The translations under genes and the position numbers were made by a program. From CAYJMQ01 sp964392415 (GTDB taxonomy: Bacteria; Bdellovibrionota; JACOXK01; 2-02-FULL-40-11): a stretch of 37,916 bases of DNA. The stretch lies in the NCBI GenBank assembly GCA_964392415.1, contig CAYMPL010000009.1, positions 1 through 37,916 on the forward strand. Reading direction: 5' to 3'. The notes beneath the pieces were generated by a model that was given only the letters and a program-made list of their open reading frames with translations, did no database searches and was not told the DNA's origin. Of the stretch, positions 23,707 to 31,252 are shown in pieces (position 1 is the first letter of the stretch; each line of letters opens with the position of its first letter).

Positions 23707-24215
23707 ATCTGGAAGGAATACCGCCAAGAGGAACCCCCATCGAGACAAGAGATTTAGACGAAGGGCGGGTCCTCTACACAACAGGGGATCCCCACGCGCT
23801 CTACTCCTGGGATACGGGAATCGGTATTGGAAAATATTTACAGGGGCTCAAAGAAGGAAAAATTTTAGGAACCTATTGTTCTCATTGTCAACGCACCGTC
23901 GTCCCTCCACGCGTTTTTTGCGAACTCTGTTTTTCTCCCGTGATTGAATGGAAAACATTAAAAGACACCGGTGTTGTGAACACCTTTTCAATCTGCTATG
24001 TCAGCTGGGATGCCAAACGGGTTCAAACACCGTATCTTCCGGCAGTGATTGAAATAGATGGCGCAAGCAAGGGGTGCGGGATCATGCATCTCTTGGATGA
24101 GGTTGATCCCAAAGAGATTAAAATAGGAATGAGGGTAAAGGCAGTTTGGAAACGAGTAGAACAAAGAACAGGAGCCATTACGGATATACAATATTTCAAA
24201 CCGGTGTCATCCTGA
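23703..24215 (+). CDS. DUF35 zinc-ribbon/OB-fold acyl-CoA-binding protein, copy 1
   Basis: 170 aa from ATG 23703, overlapping the previous stop by 4 nt (ATGA). It contains the rubredoxin-like zinc ribbon with CSHC at about 79-82 and CELC about 13 residues later, followed by an OB-fold. DUF35 proteins bind CoA thioesters and form complexes with thiolase-family enzymes; known cases are the archaeal thiolase-HMG-CoA synthase complex and the Ltp2-ChsH2 aldolase. Its stop codon TGA lies within dispersed hairpin element copy 3, which encodes the last residues (VSS). A longer N-terminus from 23643 is possible but would sit inside the thiolase gene. Confidence 0.88.
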   Translation: MNLEGIPPRGTPIETRDLDEGRVLYTTGDPHALYSWDTGIGIGKYLQGLKEGKILGTYCSHCQRTVVPPRVFCELCFSPVIEWKTLKDTGVVNTFSICYVSWDAKRVQTPYLPAVIEIDGASKGCGIMHLLDEVDPKEIKIGMRVKAVWKRVEQRTGAITDIQYFKPVSS

Positions 24216-24235
24216 GGGCGCAGCCCGAAGGATCT
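24206..24235. repeat. dispersed hairpin element, copy 3
   Basis: ATCCTGAGGGC (24209-24219) and GCCCGAAGGAT (24223-24233) flank loop GCA, with the central TC/GA mismatch. It provides the stop codon of the first DUF35 gene and lies between two operon genes, where an RNA hairpin could stabilise or partition the message. Confidence 0.7.
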
Positions 24236-24259
24236 CATTAAAATAAAGAGGAATAACCC

Positions 24260-24733
24260 ATGTCTATCTTAAACCGCTCACTCGAAAACGACAAAATAAA
24301 ATCTGTCGATGGAAGCATGCTGATCACCAGCAAATACACCGCTGGAATTGGCAATGAAAGATTTTTAAGAAAGCTTCAAGAGAATGAAGAAATCATTGGA
24401 AGCTATTGCCCGAAATGCAACAAGTCATTTTTACCTGCCCGTCATTTTTGTGAGCGGTGTCTTACCCGCCTCGAAGAAAATCGCGTTGCCCCCCGTGAAG
24501 GAATTCTTGCATCGCACACAGAGGTGACGATCGATCTGGATGGAAATCCCCTCCCCTCCCCAAAACGCGTTGGATTGGTAACCTTCAAAGGGTTCGAAGG
24601 AGGCATCATTCACACCCTCTCCGCCAAAGATCCCAAAAAAATCAGAATTGGCGCAAAAGTAAGGGCGCTCTTCAAACCCAAAGCAAAACGAACCGGATCC
24701 ATTCTCGATATTGAGTGTTTTGAGCCGGTGTAG
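24260..24733 (+). CDS. DUF35 zinc-ribbon/OB-fold protein, copy 2
   Basis: 157 aa preceded by AGAGGA about 9 nt before the ATG. The zinc ribbon has CPKC (about 50-53) and CERC (about 64-67), followed by the OB-fold (DLDGNPLPSPKRVGLVTF onward). It is clearly divergent from copy 1, so it is not a recent duplication. With two thiolase homologues and two DUF35 proteins, each DUF35 may serve one thiolase partner, or all four may build one assembly. The element hairpin at 24206-24235 separates it from copy 1. It is the probable last gene of this operon. Confidence 0.87.
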   Translation: MSILNRSLENDKIKSVDGSMLITSKYTAGIGNERFLRKLQENEEIIGSYCPKCNKSFLPARHFCERCLTRLEENRVAPREGILASHTEVTIDLDGNPLPSPKRVGLVTFKGFEGGIIHTLSAKDPKKIRIGAKVRALFKPKAKRTGSILDIECFEPV

Positions 24734-24770
24734 ACGCAGAGTTTAATGTTTAACGCTCTTCGAGGAAATT

Positions 24771-25103
24771 ATGCCGTCAAAAAGAACACTTGAATGGAGA
24801 ACAAGACAACAACAATATATCAAAGAGTGGCAAGAAAAAATGTCAGACATGAGATTAAAGGCAGCCACCGAAAGATGGGACCAGGATAAGTTCGAAATGG
24901 AAATAGTCCAACTTCTTCCACACCAGAAACTTCGAGATGTTTTTGTCTATGCGAAGAATTATATTGCTCGGCATAAAAGTGGAAAATTTAGGACCTTGAT
25001 GTTTGAAGTCTATGATGAGATCGTAAAACATGGCACTGTAGAACCAAGTCGATTGAATTTCTTAATGAAAACAATCGAAAATGTTCAGAGGAAAACGAGA
25101 TGA
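24771..25103 (+). CDS. Small basic protein of unknown function
   Basis: 110 aa, preceded by GAGGA 5 nt before the ATG, a good ribosome binding site. It is highly charged and predicted helical (WRTRQQQYIKEWQEKM at the start), with no signal peptide or cysteines. I recognise no family. Its stop overlaps the start of the next small gene by 4 nt, so the two are made together. A basic protein coupled to an acidic one can indicate a complex or a toxin-antitoxin pair, but no known toxin motif is visible and I do not claim that. Confidence 0.6.
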   Translation: MPSKRTLEWRTRQQQYIKEWQEKMSDMRLKAATERWDQDKFEMEIVQLLPHQKLRDVFVYAKNYIARHKSGKFRTLMFEVYDEIVKHGTVEPSRLNFLMKTIENVQRKTR

Positions 25104-25309
25104 CAAAAAAACCTTTTAACGTTGACGAGCATTTAAAATATGTAGAAGAAAATGCAAAAAATGCACCTTCACCTGAAGAAATTCTTGCCGAGTTTGAACG
25201 GGGTGATTATTCAAGCCTAGATCCCGAACTTCAGAAAGAAATAGAAGAACGAGAAAGGCGTAAGAAAAAGAAGAAAGTCGCTCGTCCAGAAGATGAAATT
25301 ACGCCTTAG
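25100..25309 (+). CDS. Small charged protein of unknown function
   Basis: 69 aa, starting with an ATGA overlap on the previous gene. The N-terminal part is acidic (PSPEEILAEFERGDYSSLDPE) and the C-terminus has a lysine/arginine-rich patch (RERRKKKKKVARP). It is probably largely helical or disordered. No family is recognised. The tight coupling to the preceding basic protein suggests a functional pair. Confidence 0.55.
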   Translation: MTKKPFNVDEHLKYVEENAKNAPSPEEILAEFERGDYSSLDPELQKEIEERERRKKKKKVARPEDEITP

Positions 25310-25349
25310 AAGAATATTTCACCAATTTTTTCGAAGTTGAAATTTATAC

Positions 25350-25378
25350 TTGCAGAGGGGGCATTCGTAATATATATG
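25350..25378 (+). promoter_or_regulatory. possible promoter of the small exported protein gene
   Basis: TTGCAG (25350-25355) and TATATG (25373-25378) are 17 nt apart, giving a leader of about 35 nt before ATG 25420. This gene has a real Shine-Dalgarno, unlike the leaderless candidates. Confidence 0.35.
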
Positions 25379-25419
25379 CATGGCCACTCATTAAATGGGT
25401 AAAAATCAGAGGAGGACCT

Positions 25420-25773
25420 ATGAAGAAAAAAATGCATTGGATTATGACCCTCACATTTATAATGACGGTGTCATTGGATGTGGCAATGGCTGACGAGGAT
25501 CATCTTGTTTTCCTCGGAAAGGGGTTTGCTATTTCTCTTAGAAATAACAAAGTAGAAGCAATCGTACTTCCTACAAATCCAGAGGCGGCTGATGCCTTCA
25601 GAGATATTGAAAATAAAATTTTTAACGCCTGGAAAGAAGCAAGATCACTTATTATTGAGTGCCCAGCTAATTTTTTTGTGAGCTCGCCAACATCTGATAT
25701 ACCTAGGAGAGAAAACCGTCTTTTGATGCTATATTCCATCGATATCTCTAACTGCAAAGAAAAGAAAAAGTAG
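25420..25773 (+). CDS. Small exported protein of unknown function
   Basis: 117 aa preceded by GGAGGA about 3 nt before the ATG. The N-terminus is a signal peptide (MKKKMHWIMTLTFIMTVSL, cleaved after AMA). The mature part of about 93 residues has two cysteines (in IIECPAN and ISNCKEK) that may form a disulfide. No family is recognised. It is convergent with the mutase small-subunit gene. A 6-bp hairpin (25779-25800) lies between them. Confidence 0.65.
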   Translation: MKKKMHWIMTLTFIMTVSLDVAMADEDHLVFLGKGFAISLRNNKVEAIVLPTNPEAADAFRDIENKIFNAWKEARSLIIECPANFFVSSPTSDIPRRENRLLMLYSIDISNCKEKKK

Positions 25774-25778
25774 TTTCG

Positions 25779-25800
25779 GAGAACCCAACCTTCAGTTCTC
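25779..25800. terminator. weak hairpin between convergent genes
   Basis: GAGAAC (25779-25784) and GTTCTC (25795-25800) form a 6-bp stem with a 10-nt loop in a 55-nt convergent gap. No strong T-tract follows. Confidence 0.3.
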
Positions 25801-25828
25801 TAACGCTATGTAGAAAAATGGATTGCAC

Positions 25829-26227
25829 TCACATCGGTTTAATATCTGTCTTGATATAAGAAACAATAGCCTTGAGAGAGGCGCCGGGGGTGAAGATTTT
25901 TTTAACGCCGATTTTTTTAAGCTTTGGAAAATCGGACTCAGGGACGATCCCCCCCAAAATGACCGGAACATGCGACATCTTATTCTTTTTTAGGAGGGTG
26001 AAAATATCTTTCATGAGAACCATGTGCGCCCCGGAAAGAATCGAAACACAGATCGCGTTGACATCTTCCTGAAGCGCGGCAGAGACGATCATCTCAGGCG
26101 TCTGATGCAGGCCTGTGTAGATGACCTCGATGCCTGCATCCCGCAGGGCTCTGGCAACAACCTTAATCCCCCGATCATGTCCATCGAGACCTGCCTTGGA
26201 TACCAATATGCGTAAGGGACGTGTCAT
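25829..26227 (-). CDS. Acyl-CoA mutase small (B12-binding) subunit
   Basis: 132 aa, the size of free-standing cobalamin-binding mutase subunits. The B12 motif DxHxxG is DGHDRG at residues 15-20, with His17 the predicted lower cobalt ligand; the later SILSGAHM and GGIVPESD motifs complete the Rossmann-like fold. It starts 6 nt after the stop of the catalytic subunit, so both are co-translated. Separate subunits of this size occur in isobutyryl-CoA mutase and 2-hydroxyisobutyryl-CoA mutase, and less commonly in methylmalonyl-CoA mutase. Confidence 0.92.
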   Translation of the reverse strand: MTRPLRILVSKAGLDGHDRGIKVVARALRDAGIEVIYTGLHQTPEMIVSAALQEDVNAICVSILSGAHMVLMKDIFTLLKKNKMSHVPVILGGIVPESDFPKLKKIGVKKIFTPGASLKAIVSYIKTDIKPM

Positions 26228-26233
26228 AACATT

Positions 26234-27847
26234 TTAAAACACCATTTTTTCTGTGTAACCACCGAATACCTCTTTTAACGTTGAGCAGATTTCACCGATC
26301 GTTGCCATTTCAGCCACCGCCTCGATCACGAGCGGCACAAGATTCTCTTTCCCCTCCGCCCCCCGTTTCAACGCCGCGAGGCTCGATCTCACTTTCGCTT
26401 CGCTTCTTCCCTTTTTTACATTTTTTAGAATTGTCACCTGCCGTCGCTCTGCCGATTCATCGATATAGAGGGTTTCAAGAGGATGTTCTTCCTTCTGGAC
26501 ATGTTTATTCATGCCGACAATCACCTTTTCCCCCCGTTCGAGCTGCTGCTGATAATGATAGGAAGCCTTGGCGATCTCTTTTTGAGGATACCCCTTTTCA
26601 ATGGACTCAATAATCCCCCCCATCCCATCGATTTTTCGAATATATTCTGTCGCCTCTTCTTCCAATTTGTTTGTAAGCGCCTCAACGAAATAAGACCCTC
26701 CGAGCGGATCAACGGCATTGATCACCCCCGTCTCTTCGGCAATGATCTGCTGTGTGCGAAGGGCAACCGTTGCCGAAAACTCCGTAGGCAATGCCAATGT
26801 TTCATCCAGCGCGTTCGTGTGAAGGGATTGCGTTCCCCCCAAAACCCCTGAAAGCGCCTGAATAGCAACCCGAACCACATTGTTATACGGCTGCTGGGCG
26901 GTGAGACTGCAGCCAGCTGTCTGTGTGTGAAATCTCAAAAGCCAGGAGCGGGGATTTTTCGCCTGAAATCTCTCCCGCATGATTCTCGCCCACATCCTTC
27001 GGGCAGCGCGATACTTTGCAATCTCCTCAAAAAAATCGCTATGGGCATTAAAAAAGAATGAGAGCCTTGGCGCGAAGTCATCGACATCGAGCCCTGCCTC
27101 AATCCCCGCCTGAACATAGCCGATGCCGTCTGCAAGGGTAAAAGCAAGCTCCTGGGCAGCCGTGGAACCAGCCTCACGAATGTGGTAGCCAGAAATGGAA
27201 ATGGTGTTCCATTTTGGAACATGCTTCGCGCAATAGACAAGCATATCCTGAATAATCCTCATCGACGGACGAGGGGGATAAATCCATTCTTTCTGAGCGA
27301 TATATTCTTTCAAAATATCATTTTGAAGCGTCCCCCCCACCCGAGCAAATGGAACCTTCTGTTTTTTTGCAACCATAAGGTACATGGCAAAAAGGACAAT
27401 CGCTGGCGAATTGATCGTCATGGAGGTCGTCACCTGATCGAGAGGAATCCCTTTGAAAAGAATTTCCATGTCCCGGAGGGTATCGACCGCCACCCCGCAC
27501 TTGCCAACCTCTCCCTTGCCGCGGGGATCATCAGAATCGACCCCCATCAGCGTCGGCATATCAAATGCCACACTCAGCCCATGCTGCCCCCGCCCCAGAA
27601 GCATATGATATCGCTTGTTGGTGTCGGCTGCGGTTCCAAAACCTGAAAAGAGCCGCATCGTCCACGGTTTCCCTCGGTACATTGTGCGATGAATGCCCCG
27701 TGTAAACGGATATTCACCAGGATCCGACAGATCCTTTTTATAATCGACATTCTGAATATCCCGCTCCGTATAGAGCCCTTTAATTTCAAGATCAGAAATC
27801 GTCGAAAAGCGTTTTGGATTTTCTTTTTTTTCAGATGCTCGTTTCAT
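26234..27847 (-). CDS. B12-dependent acyl-CoA mutase catalytic subunit, isobutyryl-CoA mutase-like signature
   Basis: 537 aa from ATG 27847; the 22-residue upstream extension would overlap the neighbouring gene. It is the TIM-barrel catalytic part of the methylmalonyl-CoA mutase family with the conserved SISGYH (His222) and TRGIHRTMYRG segments, without the B12 domain, which is the next gene. The residues that select substrate differ from methylmalonyl-CoA mutase: the Tyr89 position is Phe67 (RLFSGFGTA) and the Arg207 position is Gln185 (IAQKEWIYPP). Phe/Gln is the pair of isobutyryl-CoA mutase, which interconverts isobutyryl-CoA and butyryl-CoA. Automatic annotation would probably say methylmalonyl-CoA mutase. 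No MeaB-type chaperone or epimerase gene is in the window. Confidence 0.9.
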   Translation of the reverse strand: MKRASEKKENPKRFSTISDLEIKGLYTERDIQNVDYKKDLSDPGEYPFTRGIHRTMYRGKPWTMRLFSGFGTAADTNKRYHMLLGRGQHGLSVAFDMPTLMGVDSDDPRGKGEVGKCGVAVDTLRDMEILFKGIPLDQVTTSMTINSPAIVLFAMYLMVAKKQKVPFARVGGTLQNDILKEYIAQKEWIYPPRPSMRIIQDMLVYCAKHVPKWNTISISGYHIREAGSTAAQELAFTLADGIGYVQAGIEAGLDVDDFAPRLSFFFNAHSDFFEEIAKYRAARRMWARIMRERFQAKNPRSWLLRFHTQTAGCSLTAQQPYNNVVRVAIQALSGVLGGTQSLHTNALDETLALPTEFSATVALRTQQIIAEETGVINAVDPLGGSYFVEALTNKLEEEATEYIRKIDGMGGIIESIEKGYPQKEIAKASYHYQQQLERGEKVIVGMNKHVQKEEHPLETLYIDESAERRQVTILKNVKKGRSEAKVRSSLAALKRGAEGKENLVPLVIEAVAEMATIGEICSTLKEVFGGYTEKMVF

Positions 27848-27885
27848 GTTGAAAAAGAGAAGTCTACTGTCTTTTGAAATGAAAA

Positions 27886-28437
27886 TCAATGAGGATATGC
27901 CATTTGGCCGCACATCTCGTACGGGTTTGACAGGAGTAACGTGATTTCTCTTTCGTTATTCGGCACCCGTTCACACGAACGATTTGACTCATCGAAAACC
28001 TTCGAAAGATCTTCGTTTAAAATGATAACTTCAATCTGGTCGGGGAGTTCGAGGTTGACATCGCTCCCGTCCTCTCGAACGATCTTTGCAATATAGTCGA
28101 CCCGGAGTTGGCGACTTCCGATTTTCTCAGGGGCGCGCGCATAGAGGGCAACTGTTTTCATCTCTTCATATTGGGTTTTTAAAAAATCCTCAAATGCTTC
28201 AGAAAATGAAATAAACGCAATCTCCTCCACCATCGGTCCCCTGAGTTCTTTTGAAAATGAAAATACCAGACTGAAAATCCCTGGATGGCAGGGATTTTTA
28301 ACATAGGTCACACCATTTTGAATTTCCGACAGCAGACGAAAGCGCCCCTCTCCCTCCTCTGTCTCCCCTCCCTGTGAAACAATCGTCATGAAAAGAATAA
28401 TCAGGCCTTGTAAAAAATAAAATCGCGATTTTTCCAT
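27886..28437 (-). CDS. Small exported protein of unknown function
   Basis: 183 aa. The N-terminus is hydrophobic after a short basic start (MEKSRFYFLQGLIILFMTIV) and serves as a signal peptide or anchor. Three cysteines (NPCHPG, RSCERV and MCGQM) lie in the mature part. No family is recognised. It ends 38 nt upstream of the mutase catalytic gene on the same strand. Upstream, across 202 nt, lie a dispersed element copy and a partial second copy. Confidence 0.6.
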   Translation of the reverse strand: MEKSRFYFLQGLIILFMTIVSQGGETEEGEGRFRLLSEIQNGVTYVKNPCHPGIFSLVFSFSKELRGPMVEEIAFISFSEAFEDFLKTQYEEMKTVALYARAPEKIGSRQLRVDYIAKIVREDGSDVNLELPDQIEVIILNEDLSKVFDESNRSCERVPNNEREITLLLSNPYEMCGQMAYPH

Positions 28438-28453
28438 CTCTTACTCTTAATAA

Positions 28454-28499
28454 GATCCTTCGCTTCGCTCAGGATGACTTAAGCGGGCTCAGGATGACA
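28454..28499. repeat. dispersed hairpin element, copy 4 plus a tandem half copy
   Basis: ATCCTTCGC (28455-28463) and GCTCAGGAT (28467-28475) flank loop TTC. A second half element, GGGCTCAGGATGACA, follows at 28485-28499. It sits in the 202-nt gap upstream of the small exported protein gene. Confidence 0.7.
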
Positions 28500-28639
28500 T
28501 GCCCTTTTTAGGGAACCTTTTATCCACTTCCACAAACGTACCGATTTCTCAGGTCTACAATTTCATTATACCTACGATTTTAAAATCACCTATTGTTTTT
28601 TTAATATCCGTCGGAAAAAAGGTGACAAAAAATGTCATT

Positions 28640-29782
28640 CTATCCTTTTAAAATCTGTCCTGCGATGACAAGCCGCTGAATTTCCGATGTCCCCTCGTAA
28701 ATCTCCGTAATCTTTGCATCCCTAAAAAACCGCTCAACCGGATATTCCCGGGAATAACCATACCCCCCATAAACCTGAATGGCATCGGTGGCCGCTTTCA
28801 TCGCTGTTTCCGATGAAAAAAGCTTTGCCATAGCCGCCTCCTTGGTAAAGGATTCTCCCCGGTCCTCTAGATCGGCTGCCCGATGCACCAGAAGTCTTGC
28901 GGCATCGATTTGGGTCGCCATATCGGCAAGAATCCACTGAATCGCCTGAAAGTCTGAAATCTGGGTTCCAAACTGTTTTCGTTCTTTTGCATACCCTCTG
29001 GCTGCTTCAAATGCCCCGCGCGCTATTCCCACCGCCTGAGCGCCTATGCCGATTCGCCCCCCGTCGAGCGTCCGCAGGGCGATTTTAAAGCCATCCCCCT
29101 CTTGTCCCAAAAGATTTTCTTTTGGAACCCGCACGTCATTAAAAAGCAGCTGGGAACAGGCTGACCCTTTAATCCCCATTTTCTTTTCAATTTTTCCGAC
29201 CTCCACGCCGGGGGCATGACGATCTACGATAAATGCGGAGATGCCTTTCTTGCCTTTCGATTTATCTGTCACGGCAAAGACGATCGCTGTATCTGCCTGG
29301 GGTCCATTGGTTATAAAATTTTTTACACCGGAAAGAATATAGTCCCCCTCTTTTTGAACCGCAGTGGTCTGCTGACTCCCCGCATCTGAACCCGCATTCG
29401 GTTCAGAAAGACAAAAACATCCCAGTTTTTCCCCCCTCGCCAGAGGGGTGAGGCACCTCTTTTTTTGTTCTTCCGTTCCGAACTTAAAAAGGGGATCGCA
29501 CACCAAAGAATTATTAACCGACATAATGACAGCCGTACTCGCGCAACAAACCGCAATTTCTTCAAGGGCAAGCACATAGGCAACATGATCCTGCCCCCCG
29601 CCCCCGTACGCTTCTGGGATGGCAATCCCCATCAGCCCTACGGCGGCCAATTTTTGAATGACCTCGGCCGGATAAATCCCTTCGTGATCGGCCTTCATCG
29701 CAAAGGGGGCAACTTCTTTTTCAGCAAGCTCTTTAGAAAGATTTTGGATTAACCGATGTTCGTCTGTAATTGGCAAAGGCAT
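28640..29782 (-). CDS. Short-chain acyl-CoA dehydrogenase
   Basis: 380 aa, standard acyl-CoA dehydrogenase length. It oxidises acyl-CoA to trans-2-enoyl-CoA with FAD, passing electrons to ETF. The catalytic base is Glu363 in IYEGTSEIQR. The flavin and substrate motifs CLSEPNAGSDAGS and KNFITNG are present, and YGGYGYSREYPVERFFRD is typical of short-chain (butyryl-CoA) dehydrogenases. Butyryl-CoA is the product of the neighbouring isobutyryl-CoA-mutase-like enzyme, so the two could act in sequence. The start codon follows a TTGACA promoter directly (29789-29817), with no Shine-Dalgarno. Confidence 0.94.
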   Translation of the reverse strand: MPLPITDEHRLIQNLSKELAEKEVAPFAMKADHEGIYPAEVIQKLAAVGLMGIAIPEAYGGGGQDHVAYVLALEEIAVCCASTAVIMSVNNSLVCDPLFKFGTEEQKKRCLTPLARGEKLGCFCLSEPNAGSDAGSQQTTAVQKEGDYILSGVKNFITNGPQADTAIVFAVTDKSKGKKGISAFIVDRHAPGVEVGKIEKKMGIKGSACSQLLFNDVRVPKENLLGQEGDGFKIALRTLDGGRIGIGAQAVGIARGAFEAARGYAKERKQFGTQISDFQAIQWILADMATQIDAARLLVHRAADLEDRGESFTKEAAMAKLFSSETAMKAATDAIQVYGGYGYSREYPVERFFRDAKITEIYEGTSEIQRLVIAGQILKG

Positions 29783-29788
29783 GGGGAA

Positions 29789-29817
29789 AAATTAGTGAAA
29801 TCAGGGTGAAATGTCAA
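29789..29817 (-). promoter_or_regulatory. promoter of the acyl-CoA dehydrogenase gene, leaderless
   Basis: On the minus strand a perfect TTGACA (29812-29817) is followed 17 nt later by TAATTT (29789-29794). The -10 ends 6 nt before ATG 29782. The intervening TTCCCC is no ribosome binding site. Confidence 0.5.
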
Positions 29818-29827
29818 AGATAAAAGG

Positions 29828-31012
29828 TCATGGTTTCAGATGACTCTCAATCATCCTCGGTTTAGAGAGGTTCTTCATGTTAATAATGAACGTGATCACC
29901 GGTGAATGATTTTCAAAAGATCCCGTTTCAAAATTAAAACGTCCCAAACGGTAGCAAAAAATACCATCCTCGATAAGCGTCAATTCTTTTTCTACAAAAT
30001 TATCTATGTTGTATCCCCCCTCCCTCTTCAGATTTTCAAGGGTGGTAAGCAGCAGTTTAGAAAGAGGGCTTCTAAATCGCACCACTTCCTGACGAAATAG
30101 ATCTGTCATCGGTCCCTGCATCATCTCCAACCATCCGGGCTTGCCATGCCATCCTGAATAGACTCTCCCACTGGTTAAATCGACAATAACCTCTGAAAAC
30201 TTCTCAGAAACAAAAATGTTATCCATAGAAGCAGTTTCTCTTCGAATAAAAGAAAGCGTCACAAATCGATGTTTGCTTGGTAAAAGAGAAAAAGAATCTA
30301 CAACCCCCTTAAATCCATATTTGCTTTGGACATAAACCACATCAAAAACTTGAGAGGTTTGTCCGATTTGAAGATGAGTGGGAAGACGATCGAAAGATAG
30401 CTGAGAGCCGGGTTCCAAAAAAAGAGCATACTGCATTCCATCTGAAAACCGGATCATTTTAAATCGAAGCGAAGTCGCTTCCAGTTCATGAGTCCATCCA
30501 ATATATTCCGTATAGTCTGAGAACTGATCTGTCAGGAAGTTTTCCTCTGTATTCTTCCACTTAAAAACCCCGTTTATCGACGCTCTAAAATGAGAACGCC
30601 AACTGGTTATCATGGGAGGAACCGCGCTTCGAAACAACTCTGTTCTCTCTCCTTTTGTCATTCTGATAAGAGATGCGATCTCTTGATATTCCGAATCAGA
30701 AAAAGAGAGATTAAGTCGGTTAGCAAGATAAGAACGCCAATTCGCCTCTTCGTGAGGGAGATGAACCGTCAAGGAGTCAAAGGTCTCATCCAAAAAACGT
30801 GAAATTTTACATTTGAAAGATTCTGCCAGTTTATCCGTCCAAAGTCTCGATGTAGCTACGCCAAGCATCTCCTTGCGCAACGTTCCACTATTTCCTTCCC
30901 GTATGAGCCGAGCCAATAATCTGATACATTCTCTTGGCGGCGGCTGAGCAACCAACTGTCTCGGAAGGGCGAATGAAACCAAGCTCAGAAACAATAAAAC
31001 AAAGGTCTTCAT
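29828..31012 (-). CDS. Exported protein of unknown function
   Basis: 394 aa from ATG 31012. An AAAGGGG sequence lies 9 nt upstream of this ATG but directly abuts the alternative ATG at 31021, so 31012 is preferred. The N-terminus is a signal peptide (MKTFVLLFLSLVSFALP, cleaved near LVAQ). The mature protein has a helical N-terminal third and a beta-rich C-terminal part. No family is recognised. It lies divergent from the two giant exported proteins and 45 nt upstream of the acyl-CoA dehydrogenase gene on the same strand, although that gene has its own promoter. Confidence 0.68.
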   Translation of the reverse strand: MKTFVLLFLSLVSFALPRQLVAQPPPRECIRLLARLIREGNSGTLRKEMLGVATSRLWTDKLAESFKCKISRFLDETFDSLTVHLPHEEANWRSYLANRLNLSFSDSEYQEIASLIRMTKGERTELFRSAVPPMITSWRSHFRASINGVFKWKNTEENFLTDQFSDYTEYIGWTHELEATSLRFKMIRFSDGMQYALFLEPGSQLSFDRLPTHLQIGQTSQVFDVVYVQSKYGFKGVVDSFSLLPSKHRFVTLSFIRRETASMDNIFVSEKFSEVIVDLTSGRVYSGWHGKPGWLEMMQGPMTDLFRQEVVRFRSPLSKLLLTTLENLKREGGYNIDNFVEKELTLIEDGIFCYRLGRFNFETGSFENHSPVITFIINMKNLSKPRMIESHLKP

Positions 31013-31235
31013 CTCTGGCATCCCCTTTATTCAGCTTTTTTTGGAAAGGCAAGAAAAACCTTCTGGAAGAAAAACTTGGAAAAGATGGCTTACAGCTAGA
31101 CACCGTCAAAAAGATGCGCAAATAGACGGAATGATTACTTTTTATGCATTTTATTTCTTGTGTTATATCCATTAGTTATGCATATTTTTTAAACCAATAG
31201 ATCAACAAAAAAATGGCCTTTTTTTTGCATAGCAA

Positions 31236-31251
31236 CCCCCAAAAAAGGGGG
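31236..31251 (+). promoter_or_regulatory. hairpin covering the ribosome binding site of the giant exported protein
   Basis: CCCCC (31236-31240) and GGGGG (31247-31251) flank AAAAAA. The G-run is the only Shine-Dalgarno-like sequence before the start, so folding would hide it. A near-palindromic A7-TGGCC-T8 tract lies just upstream (31207-31226). Confidence 0.4.
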
Positions 31252-31252
31252 A

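Noticed and set aside
24771..25309. Calling the small gene pair a toxin-antitoxin system
   Set aside because: Only the overlap and charge pattern suggest it; no known toxin or DNA-binding antitoxin motif is visible.
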